Part shown: piece after piece, positions 20,170-28,806 of the stretch | How positions within the stretch are numbered: position 1 is the stretch's first letter | Layout of the letters: every line of letters starts with the position of its first letter | Assembly (NCBI RefSeq): GCF_014196915.1 | Contig: NZ_JACIEP010000001.1 | Span: 496,001-560,000 of the forward strand | Source: Dysgonomonas hofstadii | GTDB taxonomy: Bacteria; Bacteroidota; Bacteroidia; Bacteroidales; Dysgonomonadaceae | Length of the DNA stretch: 64,000 nt | Reading direction: 5' to 3' | Made by a program: the position numbers and the translations under genes | Notes under the pieces: model-generated | Told to the model about the DNA's origin: nothing | Seen by the model: only the letters and a program-made list of their open reading frames with translations | Database searches by the model: none

Positions 20170-20177
20170 CAAATATA
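20170..20177 (-). promoter_or_regulatory. Possible -7 element of the acyltransferase gene
   Basis: TATATTTG on the minus strand, 22 bp before the start codon. A TTTG lies 15 bp upstream, closer than the usual 19-21 bp. Confidence 0.3.
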
Positions 20178-20235
20178 TTAATAGAACGATCGCAAAAATA
20201 AGACAATTTTTAAAATACCTATTATTTTAATCCTT

Positions 20236-20511
20236 TTATCTTTCTTTTATCATTACATGAACTATGTCGCCGGGCTGCTTCCCTATTTGTTTTCGTATCT
20301 CCTTTCTGATACCAATAATATGTCCTGGTGTCCCCATTCGTACAATGCTTCCCTGATAAGGGACTCCATCAAAAGTCGCATTGACGGGAACACGCCCTTT
20401 GCCGAAAGCTTCTTTTACATCGAAAGGGATTTCTATATAAGCTCCGTCAATATCCGGCACTTTTTGTATCACGGCATCAAATTCACAAACTTTTTCTGCT
20501 GTCGTCTGCAT
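20236..20511 (-). CDS. DUF1905 domain protein
   Basis: 91 residues, essentially one DUF1905 domain: an initial strand FDAVIQKV, the segment [26 protein letters not shown], then [25 protein letters not shown] and the closing [10 protein letters not shown]. It is a small beta-barrel fold of unknown biochemical role, often next to or fused with YdeI/OmdA-like domains. It follows the GNAT gene by 31 bp on the same strand and is probably cotranscribed. No catalytic residues can be named. Confidence 0.85.
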   Translation of the reverse strand: MQTTAEKVCEFDAVIQKVPDIDGAYIEIPFDVKEAFGKGRVPVNATFDGVPYQGSIVRMGTPGHIIGIRKEIRKQIGKQPGDIVHVMIKER

Positions 20512-20542
20512 TCTGCTCGATTAAAATTAATATTAATATGAA

Positions 20543-21385
20543 TCAAAGTTCAAGCTTCATATCTAGTTGGTCGATATAATTTTCAAGACCTATATTCAGG
20601 AGAAATGAGTTTAGCGGCTCAGAATTTTTATCAATATTAACGATCGATAATTCAGTCCCCGGTTCTTTTGTTATTGATGCGATTAATGCAGAGGCTATCT
20701 TTTTTCTGCGAAAGTCTTTGTGCACAGCGATCTGCTGAATTCTTCCGTTGCCGGGATTATAGATTATAAAACCTGTTAACTGCCCGTCTATATATGCTCC
20801 CAGTGATTTATTAATGCTTTTGAGTTCATCCAGTGCATGAGCCGAATTCTGCCATGTAGGAGTGAAATCCCAGAAGGATTGCATCATATCCCAGTCGTAA
20901 CCGGCTAATTCTTTAATGGTAACGTTGTCGGCTTTTCCGCTTAAAGAGGTTTGCCCTTTATAACATTTTAGCTCCCGGGCAATTTTAAATCCGACTCTTT
21001 CGTAAGATTTTATTGCCTGGATGTTTTTGAAGATAACTTCCAATGTCAGATAGTCAATGCCTTCTTCTTTTAATCTTGGGAGGATAAAATCATACATCTG
21101 CTTTGTCAGTCCCTTTCCTCTTTTTGAAGGAATTACTCCGGTTCCTCCATTGTAAGCAACTTTTTTATCCTCTATAATATCCGTTCCGTGGAGGATGAAC
21201 CCGATAAGCTCCTCTTCTTCAAAAGCTCCGACTGAATATTCAAGGTTTACCCTGTCCGATTTCATCTTTGCACTCAATTGCTCCAATGTAAGATGGATAG
21301 GGACAAAATAATCGGAAAAGGCCAGGTTGAAGGTGCCTGTTATCTTTTCAAGGCTTGTTTTGGCTAGTGTTTTAATCTGTATCAT
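20543..21385 (-). CDS. GNAT acetyltransferase with two GNAT-like halves
   Basis: 280 residues. The N-terminal half has the acetyl-CoA-binding pattern GTGVIPSKRGKGLTKQMYDF (about 82-101). The second half has IQQIAVHKDFRRKKIASAL (about 213-231), again the Q/R-x-x-G/K-x-A pyrophosphate-binding type. Such double proteins acetylate small molecules or proteins; the substrate is unknown. Cytosolic. It is 27 bp after the outer-membrane protein gene and 31 bp before DUF1905, so probably part of one transcript starting with the alkyltransferase-like gene. Confidence 0.85.
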   Translation of the reverse strand: MIQIKTLAKTSLEKITGTFNLAFSDYFVPIHLTLEQLSAKMKSDRVNLEYSVGAFEEEELIGFILHGTDIIEDKKVAYNGGTGVIPSKRGKGLTKQMYDFILPRLKEEGIDYLTLEVIFKNIQAIKSYERVGFKIARELKCYKGQTSLSGKADNVTIKELAGYDWDMMQSFWDFTPTWQNSAHALDELKSINKSLGAYIDGQLTGFIIYNPGNGRIQQIAVHKDFRRKKIASALIASITKEPGTELSIVNIDKNSEPLNSFLLNIGLENYIDQLDMKLEL

Positions 21386-21412
21386 AATATTATAGTTTAA
21401 GTTATTTTAGAA

Positions 21413-23998
21413 TTAGAAACCCATCCCTAACTGGAACATAAAGCGGCTACCATCGCTCGATCCGAAATATGAAAATTTACCTGTGAATTTACGTAATATG
21501 GTAAGCCAGAAACCGCCTCCGTAAGAAGAATACCACCTTTCTGAACTTTCCCCGTCATACCAGACCCGTCCATGATCGACTCCTGCGAATACCCCATATT
21601 TCAGCGGTGTGAGCGGATTTTTGAGTTTACCCATATCGAGACGGATATCGGAGTATTGATAGAATGATTGTTGTCCGATAAAACGGTTGTCACGAAATCC
21701 TCTTAGCTCGGTAGTCGCCGCCTGATAGAATTCGTATTTAGAAGACGACAAGGCAGTTGCCTTAAACTGGGTAGCAAATGAGATGCGATCGGTTATTTTA
21801 AAATTCAACCCCAGTTTTGCCTTTGTATAAGCATAATTCCTGTCGGGTTCATCTATATTAAAATTCCATCCACCTGTAACGGCAAAAGATACTGAGGAAA
21901 GAAAGTATGGTAACTCTTTATTCAACTCATAAGTCATGCTCAGGTTCATAAAATAGTTTGGGGAGTATATATAATGCCCATCTTCATATATTGTATTAAT
22001 AAAGCGATCTCTTCCTGAAGGATTTTTTACCTTATATACTTCGAAAGATGCCGTTGTGTAAATCGTTTGTTCTTTTGTGATATTATAATACAAAGCAGGA
22101 GCAAGCATATATTTTGTAATATTTACACGATTGTATTTTTTACCTTCGTCTTTATAGCCACTAGTCCTGTTCCCAAAGCCAAAGAAGTTGGAGAAATAGG
22201 CCGGGCTACCTAAATATGCTGCCACATGCAGGCTCTTTTTGTGGTCGTAGCTCGGAAAAATCCCCTGATAGGTGAATCCGTTCGTATAATCGTAGCTCAC
22301 CTGATGGCGCCGGGTATACGGGGCTCTGCGAAATCCATATAACGTATATGAAACCGAAGTTCCTATATTCAGCCCGAGATCGGAGTCATACAATCCTATC
22401 GGGGTAACCGACACAGTGGAGTATTTCAATTTCCGGTAATCGTAGTCAAGAGCGCTTTCATCATTTGGTATAACCAACTTAGCAGCTTTTACCTCTTCTT
22501 TTAATCGATCTTTCTCCGGTTTGTATTCATATACCGATACATTTTTTCCAGGCCCTATCTTATATTCGTTTTTACCCTTTCCTCCAATCAGTAATAAGGA
22601 TATGTTCCGTTTCTTTTTGTCTACTTCAAAATCATCATCACCTCCCAGACCATAAAGCCATATTTCTTCGGTATACTTTTCTATATACAATTTATCAAAA
22701 GTCAGGGTATTAGTCTGTTTGTCAAAGATTCTGATTCTTAGGTTTTTGTCCTCGTCCTGTTCTATCGCAAACCGTTCGCTTTTATCCGAGCCTGTCAACA
22801 CTGGTGTTTTCTGTGTATATTTATAATATTCCAATGCAATTCTTTCCAGATTCTTTTTTCGCTGCTTCAGGTTCTTTCTGATCAAATCTGATTCTTTATT
22901 CTGCATCTCTTGTGGTAATTTAGAGAATGCAAGATCTATAACATCGTCAGCCAAGAGTGACTTTAGCTCTTTTGCCTGCTGTTGCCAGTCGGCTGCAGTA
23001 CAGCTTTGAGTAATGGCGATATCCAGAGGATAAGATAATTTGTTGAATTTTCTTACATCCTTCAGATTACCTTCATAATTTGTAATAAAGCCTACTCCAA
23101 GCATATTCAGTAATTCTTTGAAGAACACCCCATCCACTTTAGTGAAAGCATGGCTACGTTCTAGCGACTGGGGGGTGTAAATAGTAAAATTACCATCTGT
23201 CGATGGTATCCAATACCAGTTTTCAGACACCTTATTCCAGTCTCCTATCAGCATATCGAACAGACGGGCTTTAATGTACTTTTGCTGATCGATTTTCACA
23301 AAATTATCCTTGTGTAATATCTCCAGTAATGTATCTGTATCATTAATCACTCCTGATTCTCTTATATCGGGAAGTCGTGATATTCCGACAAGCTTGTCTT
23401 TTAGCTCGCTTCCATCCGATATGGTGTCACACTCGTTCCCTTTGGCAATATATACGATTGCCGGGTCTGAGTCTCCCAGTTGTGCGGCTTTTGCCAGACG
23501 TTCGGCAGCTATGAAAATATATGGGTGAACAACCGTATAGGCTTCTCTAATAAAATCATTAAGATATGTCCCTTTAAAATCTTCACGCTCGTATACATCC
23601 TGAAAAAATTTAGATTCAAGAAAACTGGACGATCCTCCAAGAGGTTTCAACAGGTACAACTGTTTTTGTTGGTTTTCCAGTATGAGGGCATGTAGCTTTG
23701 GTATTTGTCCGGCAATGGATAAACCTCCGGCCAGATTGTCTAACGATGCGGTTTTCACGGTGACAGGCCGGTAATACAGATCACTGTAATGCTTTCCCCA
23801 TGCCCATCGGTAGAATCCGCCGTGCGTCTTAAAATTATCAGTATAAATGGACTTTTCGGTCTTCTTGCCTAGTTGTACAGGTATGCTGTCTTCTGTAAGG
23901 ATCTGGCTTGCTAACGAGAGAGGAAATATGAAAAAACAGAATATATATAGGATCAATCGTTTGTTTATGCTTATAATATATGGGGCAGTTAAACTCAT
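21413..23998 (-). CDS. Outer-membrane beta-barrel protein with N-terminal kinase-like region
   Basis: 861 residues. A hydrophobic signal segment spans about 13-31. Residues 60-450 resemble the soluble part of large Bacteroidetes surface proteins that are sometimes fused to metallophosphoesterases. In those, as I recall, a conserved GDWDRHEDQW and a later DRDQAF recall the catalytic loop of FAM20/HipA-like kinases. Here the equivalents are GDWNKVSENW (252-261) and LERSHAF (279-285), so the acidic residues are lost. The rest (about 520-861) shows alternating beta-strands and ends in a C-terminal Phe (QLGMGF), the pattern of a BamA/TamA-type barrel recognised by the BAM machine. It is 13 bp after the alkyltransferase-like gene. 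Function unknown. Confidence 0.75.
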   Translation of the reverse strand: MSLTAPYIISINKRLILYIFCFFIFPLSLASQILTEDSIPVQLGKKTEKSIYTDNFKTHGGFYRWAWGKHYSDLYYRPVTVKTASLDNLAGGLSIAGQIPKLHALILENQQKQLYLLKPLGGSSSFLESKFFQDVYEREDFKGTYLNDFIREAYTVVHPYIFIAAERLAKAAQLGDSDPAIVYIAKGNECDTISDGSELKDKLVGISRLPDIRESGVINDTDTLLEILHKDNFVKIDQQKYIKARLFDMLIGDWNKVSENWYWIPSTDGNFTIYTPQSLERSHAFTKVDGVFFKELLNMLGVGFITNYEGNLKDVRKFNKLSYPLDIAITQSCTAADWQQQAKELKSLLADDVIDLAFSKLPQEMQNKESDLIRKNLKQRKKNLERIALEYYKYTQKTPVLTGSDKSERFAIEQDEDKNLRIRIFDKQTNTLTFDKLYIEKYTEEIWLYGLGGDDDFEVDKKKRNISLLLIGGKGKNEYKIGPGKNVSVYEYKPEKDRLKEEVKAAKLVIPNDESALDYDYRKLKYSTVSVTPIGLYDSDLGLNIGTSVSYTLYGFRRAPYTRRHQVSYDYTNGFTYQGIFPSYDHKKSLHVAAYLGSPAYFSNFFGFGNRTSGYKDEGKKYNRVNITKYMLAPALYYNITKEQTIYTTASFEVYKVKNPSGRDRFINTIYEDGHYIYSPNYFMNLSMTYELNKELPYFLSSVSFAVTGGWNFNIDEPDRNYAYTKAKLGLNFKITDRISFATQFKATALSSSKYEFYQAATTELRGFRDNRFIGQQSFYQYSDIRLDMGKLKNPLTPLKYGVFAGVDHGRVWYDGESSERWYSSYGGGFWLTILRKFTGKFSYFGSSDGSRFMFQLGMGF

Positions 23999-24011
23999 TC
24001 AGTTATATTGT

Positions 24012-24353
24012 TTATTCCAGTTTTATTTCTTGGAGCGGGTTCCAGTATACCTTCCTCCAATTACAGATCTTGTTATCTTTTACTTTAATATTTTCGGCTT
24101 CCAGCAGCTCCTGCATCTTGGTTGGTGTTTCAAAAGCAAATCGTCCGCTCAGATATCCCTGGCTGTTGACCACTCTGTATGCGGGAATTTTCTCTTCAGA
24201 ACAATCGCCCATTATGGCACCGACCATACGTGACATATTCGGATATCCCACCGCCTTGGCTATAGCTCCGTAGCTCGTTGCACGTCCAAGTGGAATAAGC
24301 CTGACTATGTCGTAAACAGCTTTTTTGAAGCTTTCTTTATCCAATATAACCAT
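24012..24353 (-). CDS. Alkyltransferase-like (ATL) DNA-binding protein without the active cysteine
   Basis: 113 residues, the DNA-binding domain of O6-methylguanine-DNA methyltransferase. It keeps the helix-turn-helix RATSYGAIAKAVGYPNMSRMVG (24-45) with the Arg at 42, and the asparagine hinge VVNSQGYLSG. The catalytic PCHRV motif is replaced by PAYRVV (57-62): Cys to Ala and His to Tyr. It therefore cannot transfer alkyl groups to itself. Known ATL proteins with Trp or Ala at this position bind O6-alkylguanine, flip it out and recruit nucleotide excision repair. The start ATG at 24353 gives a complete domain. Confidence 0.88.
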   Translation of the reverse strand: MVILDKESFKKAVYDIVRLIPLGRATSYGAIAKAVGYPNMSRMVGAIMGDCSEEKIPAYRVVNSQGYLSGRFAFETPTKMQELLEAENIKVKDNKICNWRKVYWNPLQEIKLE

Positions 24354-24506
24354 ATAACTGCCGGAGTTGTTTAACTAAAAAGTAACTATATCAGTCAGCA
24401 GTGATCAGTAAACAACGCATTTCATTCTTAATTCTTCATTTTTTCTTCTGACCACTGTCTACTAATTACTTTTTCCGGGAAGATAAATATCCGTAGATTT
24501 GAAAGA

Positions 24507-25265
24507 TCAATCTTTCACTTTCACATAAATAAGCTTTGTATGGCTCTTTTTATCTACTTCGCGTTCATCGATTTCAAATACCTTATTTTGTGATTTGATG
24601 AGAGGCGTTAGTTTTGGAAAGCCATATATGCGGGGATCGAAATCGGGGCGTTTTTTGATTATCAGATTGCCGACTTCACCCAGGTATGCCCAGCCATCGT
24701 CGTCTGCAATATCCCTGATCGTTGCTTTTATCAGTTGGATAAGTTTCTTGTTGATAGTCTCTATCTTTGTTTTCTTTGCTTTCTCCCTGCCTTTTTCCGT
24801 ACTGTCTTGCGGTATCTCTGTATCTTCTTCCAGTATTTCGAGATAAATGAATTTATCGCAGGCTACAATAAACGGATTAGGTGTTTTCTTTTCGCCGATT
24901 CCCAGCACAAACATTCCCGATTCCCTCAGTCTTACAGCCAGGCGGGTGAAATCGCTGTCGCTGGATACAAGACAAAACCCATCAACTTTATCACTGTGGA
25001 GTATGTCCATCGCATCGATGATCATCGCAGAGTCGGTCGCATTCTTCCCGGTAGTATAACTATATTGTTGTATAGGTGTTATCGCATGTTCTAGTAATGG
25101 CTGTTTCCAGCCCGATACGGTAGGCTTGGTCCAGTCCCCGTATATACGTTTGATTGTAGGATTACCAAACTTTGCGATTTCGTCCAACATCCCTTTTATA
25201 TTCGAGTATGGTATATTATCGGCATCTATCAGTACTGCCAGCATCAGGTCTTTATTATTTCTCAT
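24507..25265 (-). CDS. NYN/PIN-like nuclease domain protein with C-terminal LOTUS (OST-HTH) domain
   Basis: 252 residues. The NYN domain (about 8-145) keeps the acidic set expected for a metal-dependent RNase: Asp14 and Asp16 in LIDADN, Asp78, Asp84 and Asp103/Asp105 in SSDSDF. The middle (150-172) is charged. Residues about 175-250 match a LOTUS/OST-HTH fold with GWAYLGEVGNLI and FGFP-like YGFPKLTPLI. LOTUS domains bind RNA, including G-quadruplexes, so the protein is probably an RNA-directed nuclease. Family members are widespread but mostly unstudied in bacteria. It stands alone between the alkyltransferase-like gene (153 bp away, same strand) and the divergent radical-SAM gene. Confidence 0.88.
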   Translation of the reverse strand: MRNNKDLMLAVLIDADNIPYSNIKGMLDEIAKFGNPTIKRIYGDWTKPTVSGWKQPLLEHAITPIQQYSYTTGKNATDSAMIIDAMDILHSDKVDGFCLVSSDSDFTRLAVRLRESGMFVLGIGEKKTPNPFIVACDKFIYLEILEEDTEIPQDSTEKGREKAKKTKIETINKKLIQLIKATIRDIADDDGWAYLGEVGNLIIKKRPDFDPRIYGFPKLTPLIKSQNKVFEIDEREVDKKSHTKLIYVKVKD

Positions 25266-25443
25266 ATTTTATAAGTAATTTAGATATTCAAATATACAAG
25301 TTTTTCATTTGCGTAAGGTCCGGGAATGTTATTATATTTTAAAAAATGTATACAGAAAGCCTGCGTAATTGGCTTTTAGCCCCATTTTTTGTATATTGTA
25401 AACATCAGAAAAACATATCAACTAAAAAACATATTAATTTAGC

Positions 25444-26769
25444 ATGAGCAAACAGATAAAGACGTATGCACTGCATAACTATCTGTCTATTCCTCAAATG
25501 GCATCTTTACCGGATGAAATGAAGAAGGAAATAGACGTAGTGGGCAGGGTATTACCATTCAAAACAAATAATTATGTAGTAGATGAACTGATAGACTGGG
25601 ATAATGCAGAGGTTGATCCGATCTTTACATTGAATTTCCCAAGACGGGGAATGTTGGAGAAAAGACATTATGCGGCAGTTGAAAAACTGCTGGATGAAAA
25701 TGCAGATAAAAGAATTGTTGATGAAAAAATAAGGCAGATCCGGTTATCACTCAATCCCAATCCTGCCGGACAGGAGCATAACGTACCTTATCTGGGAGAG
25801 GTCCGATTGCGTGGAGTGCAACACAAATATCCCGAAACAGTCCTGTTTTTCCCAAGTCAGGGGCAAACCTGCCATGCTTATTGTACGTTTTGTTTCCGTT
25901 GGCCTCAATTCTCAGGTATGAGTGAACTGAAGTTTGCCATGAAAGAGGCCGATCTGCTATTGAAGTATCTGCGTAATCATAAGGAAGTAACAGATATTTT
26001 GTTTACCGGAGGAGATCCGATGGTTATGAATGCTTCTACTCTCGCCACCTATATCAAACCATTGCTTCATCCCGATTTTAATCATATTCATTCTATACGT
26101 ATAGGCACAAAATCATTGGCTTACTGGCCTTACAGATATCTTACCGATCAGGATAGCGATGATGTGATCAGGCTTTTCAAAGAAATTGTATCAGCAGGTA
26201 AGAATCTTTCTGTACAGGCGCATTTCAATCATCCGAGAGAATTATCGACCGAAGCTGTTAGGCAGGCAATTACACGTATCCGAAACACCGGGGCACAGAT
26301 ACGAACCCAATCTCCATTATTGCGGAATATCAATGACAAATCGGAATTGTGGTCGGAAATGTGGCGCAAACAGGTCGATCTGGGTTGTATACCATACTAT
26401 ATGTTCATTGCCCGCGATACAGGGGCAAAGCATTACTTTGAATTACCTCTCGATAAATGCTGGCAGATTTTCCGCAGGGCTTACCGCAAGGTGAGCGGAC
26501 TTTGCCGTACGGTAAGAGGGCCGAGTATGAGTGATCATGCAGGAAAGATTCAGGTGTTGGGCGTTCAGGAGGTAAGGGGAGAAAAAATATTTGTCCTGCG
26601 CTTCCTGCAAGGGCGAAATCCCAAATGGGTAGATATACCGTTTTTTGCAAAATATGATGCGAAAGCGACATGGTTCAATCAACTGGAACCTGCTTTCGGA
26701 GAGGAAAAATTCTTTTTTGAAGAGGAAAAAAAGAGATTGGAGATTACCAAACCGTTTTTGTTTGAATGA
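25444..26769 (+). CDS. KamA-family radical SAM protein (lysine 2,3-aminomutase-like)
   Basis: 441 residues. The radical-SAM cluster motif is CHAYCTFC (Cys143, 147, 150) and the downstream glycine motif is FTGGDPMVM. Near the C-terminal part of the barrel, GPSMSDHAGKIQV corresponds to the region of the PLP-binding lysine (GGGGK in lysine 2,3-aminomutase), so a PLP lysine may be present. Classical KamA has a more glycine-rich version, and the EF-P-modifying EpmB is shorter (about 340), so I do not assign a substrate. It stands alone, with no kamDE or epmA/efp beside it, and is transcribed towards mutL with a repeat element between. Confidence 0.82.
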   Translation: MSKQIKTYALHNYLSIPQMASLPDEMKKEIDVVGRVLPFKTNNYVVDELIDWDNAEVDPIFTLNFPRRGMLEKRHYAAVEKLLDENADKRIVDEKIRQIRLSLNPNPAGQEHNVPYLGEVRLRGVQHKYPETVLFFPSQGQTCHAYCTFCFRWPQFSGMSELKFAMKEADLLLKYLRNHKEVTDILFTGGDPMVMNASTLATYIKPLLHPDFNHIHSIRIGTKSLAYWPYRYLTDQDSDDVIRLFKEIVSAGKNLSVQAHFNHPRELSTEAVRQAITRIRNTGAQIRTQSPLLRNINDKSELWSEMWRKQVDLGCIPYYMFIARDTGAKHYFELPLDKCWQIFRRAYRKVSGLCRTVRGPSMSDHAGKIQVLGVQEVRGEKIFVLRFLQGRNPKWVDIPFFAKYDAKATWFNQLEPAFGEEKFFFEEEKKRLEITKPFLFE

Positions 26770-26931
26770 AAAAAGAAGCTGTCTAAAAAATAATTTTTAT
26801 TATCTCTTTATCATGTTGAACGGAGTGAAACATCTCGTTTCCGGAGAGTCGGGATTCTTCGTTACACTCAGAATGACAAAGGGAAGTAACACTTTGATAG
26901 TGTAATCTTACTTTTGGGACAGCCTCTTTTC
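26768..26931. repeat. MITE-like repeat between convergent kamA-like gene and mutL
   Basis: The terminal inverted repeats are AAAAGAAGCTGTCT (26771-26784) and its partner GGGACAGCCTCTTTT (26916-26930); 12 of 14 positions match. The interior holds the motifs TGAACGGAGTGAAACATCT and CATTCTGAG (on the other strand), which from memory are typical of small palindromic repeats spread in Bacteroidetes genomes. No coding capacity. Placed between 3' ends, its hairpin could end both transcripts. Confidence 0.7.
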
Positions 26932-26950
26932 TTATAAAATATTGTTGTAT

Positions 26951-28795
26951 TTATCTGAACATTTTATCTATCACATCATCTTCGAGAACAGAGATGATTG
27001 TCTTCCCTTCCGGAGTGTGTTTGTGAGTAGATGAAGCAAACAACTGGTCTACTATTTTATTCATTTCTTCGTCGGATAATTTGTGTCCGTAGGGAATAGC
27101 AGCGGAATGAGCCATCGATAAAGCAAGCGACTCCTGTATTTCTTCTTTTACATCGCTTCCTGTATCTACACTTTTCCCTATCATATTATGAATGACCTGT
27201 ATTGGGTCGAGATTGGTTATTTCGGAAGGTATGCCATTGATCGCATATGAATTGTTGCCGAGATTACTCAGGTCGAATCCGATAGCTTCCAGATCGTCCA
27301 TAAGGTAAGGAACCATGGCCGATTCGGAAGGGGATAGTTCGATAATCTCCGGAAAGAGCGTACGCTGAGATATTCCTCTTTTCAGCCTGATCTGTGAAAG
27401 GAATTGGTCGAATAATATTCTTATATGTGCCCTGTGCTGGTCTATCAGCATCAGTCCCGATTTAACCGACGTAAGTATATATCTGTTTTTATACTGGTAA
27501 TGCACTACCAGATCGGTTATGTTGTTGTCTATCCTTTCCTGCTTCCCTTCTGTCGAATTAAACAGGTTTGTATCATGTTGTGGTTCAGCAAATATGTCAT
27601 TTTCTTTTTTCTCATTCTCAAAGCCTTCATAGAATTGTTCCCAATCCAACTTTGGCCTTTTATAACCGGAAGACCCTATACTTGTTGTTTTAAAAGGATT
27701 ATAAGACGGATTTATATTTACCTGAGGCTGGCTCACATTTCGCGATGGATCGTGGATCGGTATATCTATCGCTCCTTCGGTGTCGAAATCTATTGTTGGC
27801 ACTTCATTAAATTTACCCAATGCTTCTTTTACTGCGGCAAAAAGTATCTGCCAGATCGGTTGCTCGTTTTCAAACTTGATCTCAGTCTTGGTAGGGTGGA
27901 TATTTACATCTATAGTTGATGGGTCTACCTCGAAATAAATAAAGTAATTCGGGTTTTCTCCTGTTGGTATCAATGGCTCGAATGCGCTTATTATAGCCTT
28001 GTTGAAGTAGGCATGACGCATATATCTGCCATTTACGAAGAAGTATTGCAGGGCACGGGTTTTTCTTGCGCTTTCGGGTTTGCCTACATATCCTTTAATT
28101 TTTACCAGAGAGGTTTCTATATCGATGGATATAAGTTGCTGATTGAAGTTTTTGCCTACAACATTTACTATCCGTTGCCGCAGATTTGCCGCAGGATAAC
28201 GTAATACTTCGATATCGTTTTCAGCAAAAGAAAATTCTATTTCCGGATTTACCAGAACAATGCGTTCCAGCTCTGTTAGTATATTTCTACGTTCGGTATC
28301 GTTCGATTTCAGGAATTTCCGCCGTGCAGGTACGTTAAAGAATATGTTCTTTACAGAGAAGTTACTGCCGGAAGGACAGGCGATACATTCCTGCGATTCT
28401 ACTCTGGAACCTGATATTTGCAGTAACGTGCCCAATTCGTCTTCTTCCTTGCGTGTACGCAGTTCCACCTGTGAGATAGCAGCTATAGACGGCAGCGCTT
28501 CGCCACGGAAACCCATTGTGCGAAGGCTGAACAGGTCGTCAGCTGATTTAATTTTCGATGTGGCATGCCTTTCAAATGCCATGCGGGCATCAGTCGCCGA
28601 CATCCCTTTTCCGTTGTCTATGACCTGGATAAGAGTGCGCCCGGCATCCTTTATGATAAGTTGTATGCTGTCTGCTCCGGCATCTATTGCATTTTCAACC
28701 AGTTCTTTTACCACAGAGGCAGGACGCTGTATAACTTCTCCCGCGGCAATCTGGTTGGCAATAGAATCGGGCAGTAGATGTATGATGTCGCTCAT
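26951..28795 (-). CDS. mutL: DNA mismatch repair protein MutL
   Basis: 614 residues. The GHKL ATPase domain is clear: [27 protein letters not shown] and the ATSKI strand. A variable linker (about 345-430) precedes the C-terminal dimerisation domain. The usual endonuclease motif DQHA-x2-E-x4-E reads [12 protein letters not shown] (452-463), so the first metal-binding Glu is Ile. The usual C-terminal PHGRP is PEGKT without the upstream Cys. The nuclease may therefore be inactive or altered. It is the last gene of the envelope operon, 11 bp after the OstA-like gene, which is an odd partner functionally but common in this group. Confidence 0.96.
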   Translation of the reverse strand: MSDIIHLLPDSIANQIAAGEVIQRPASVVKELVENAIDAGADSIQLIIKDAGRTLIQVIDNGKGMSATDARMAFERHATSKIKSADDLFSLRTMGFRGEALPSIAAISQVELRTRKEEDELGTLLQISGSRVESQECIACPSGSNFSVKNIFFNVPARRKFLKSNDTERRNILTELERIVLVNPEIEFSFAENDIEVLRYPAANLRQRIVNVVGKNFNQQLISIDIETSLVKIKGYVGKPESARKTRALQYFFVNGRYMRHAYFNKAIISAFEPLIPTGENPNYFIYFEVDPSTIDVNIHPTKTEIKFENEQPIWQILFAAVKEALGKFNEVPTIDFDTEGAIDIPIHDPSRNVSQPQVNINPSYNPFKTTSIGSSGYKRPKLDWEQFYEGFENEKKENDIFAEPQHDTNLFNSTEGKQERIDNNITDLVVHYQYKNRYILTSVKSGLMLIDQHRAHIRILFDQFLSQIRLKRGISQRTLFPEIIELSPSESAMVPYLMDDLEAIGFDLSNLGNNSYAINGIPSEITNLDPIQVIHNMIGKSVDTGSDVKEEIQESLALSMAHSAAIPYGHKLSDEEMNKIVDQLFASSTHKHTPEGKTIISVLEDDVIDKMFR

Positions 28796-28806
28796 TTGTT
28801 TTTTCT

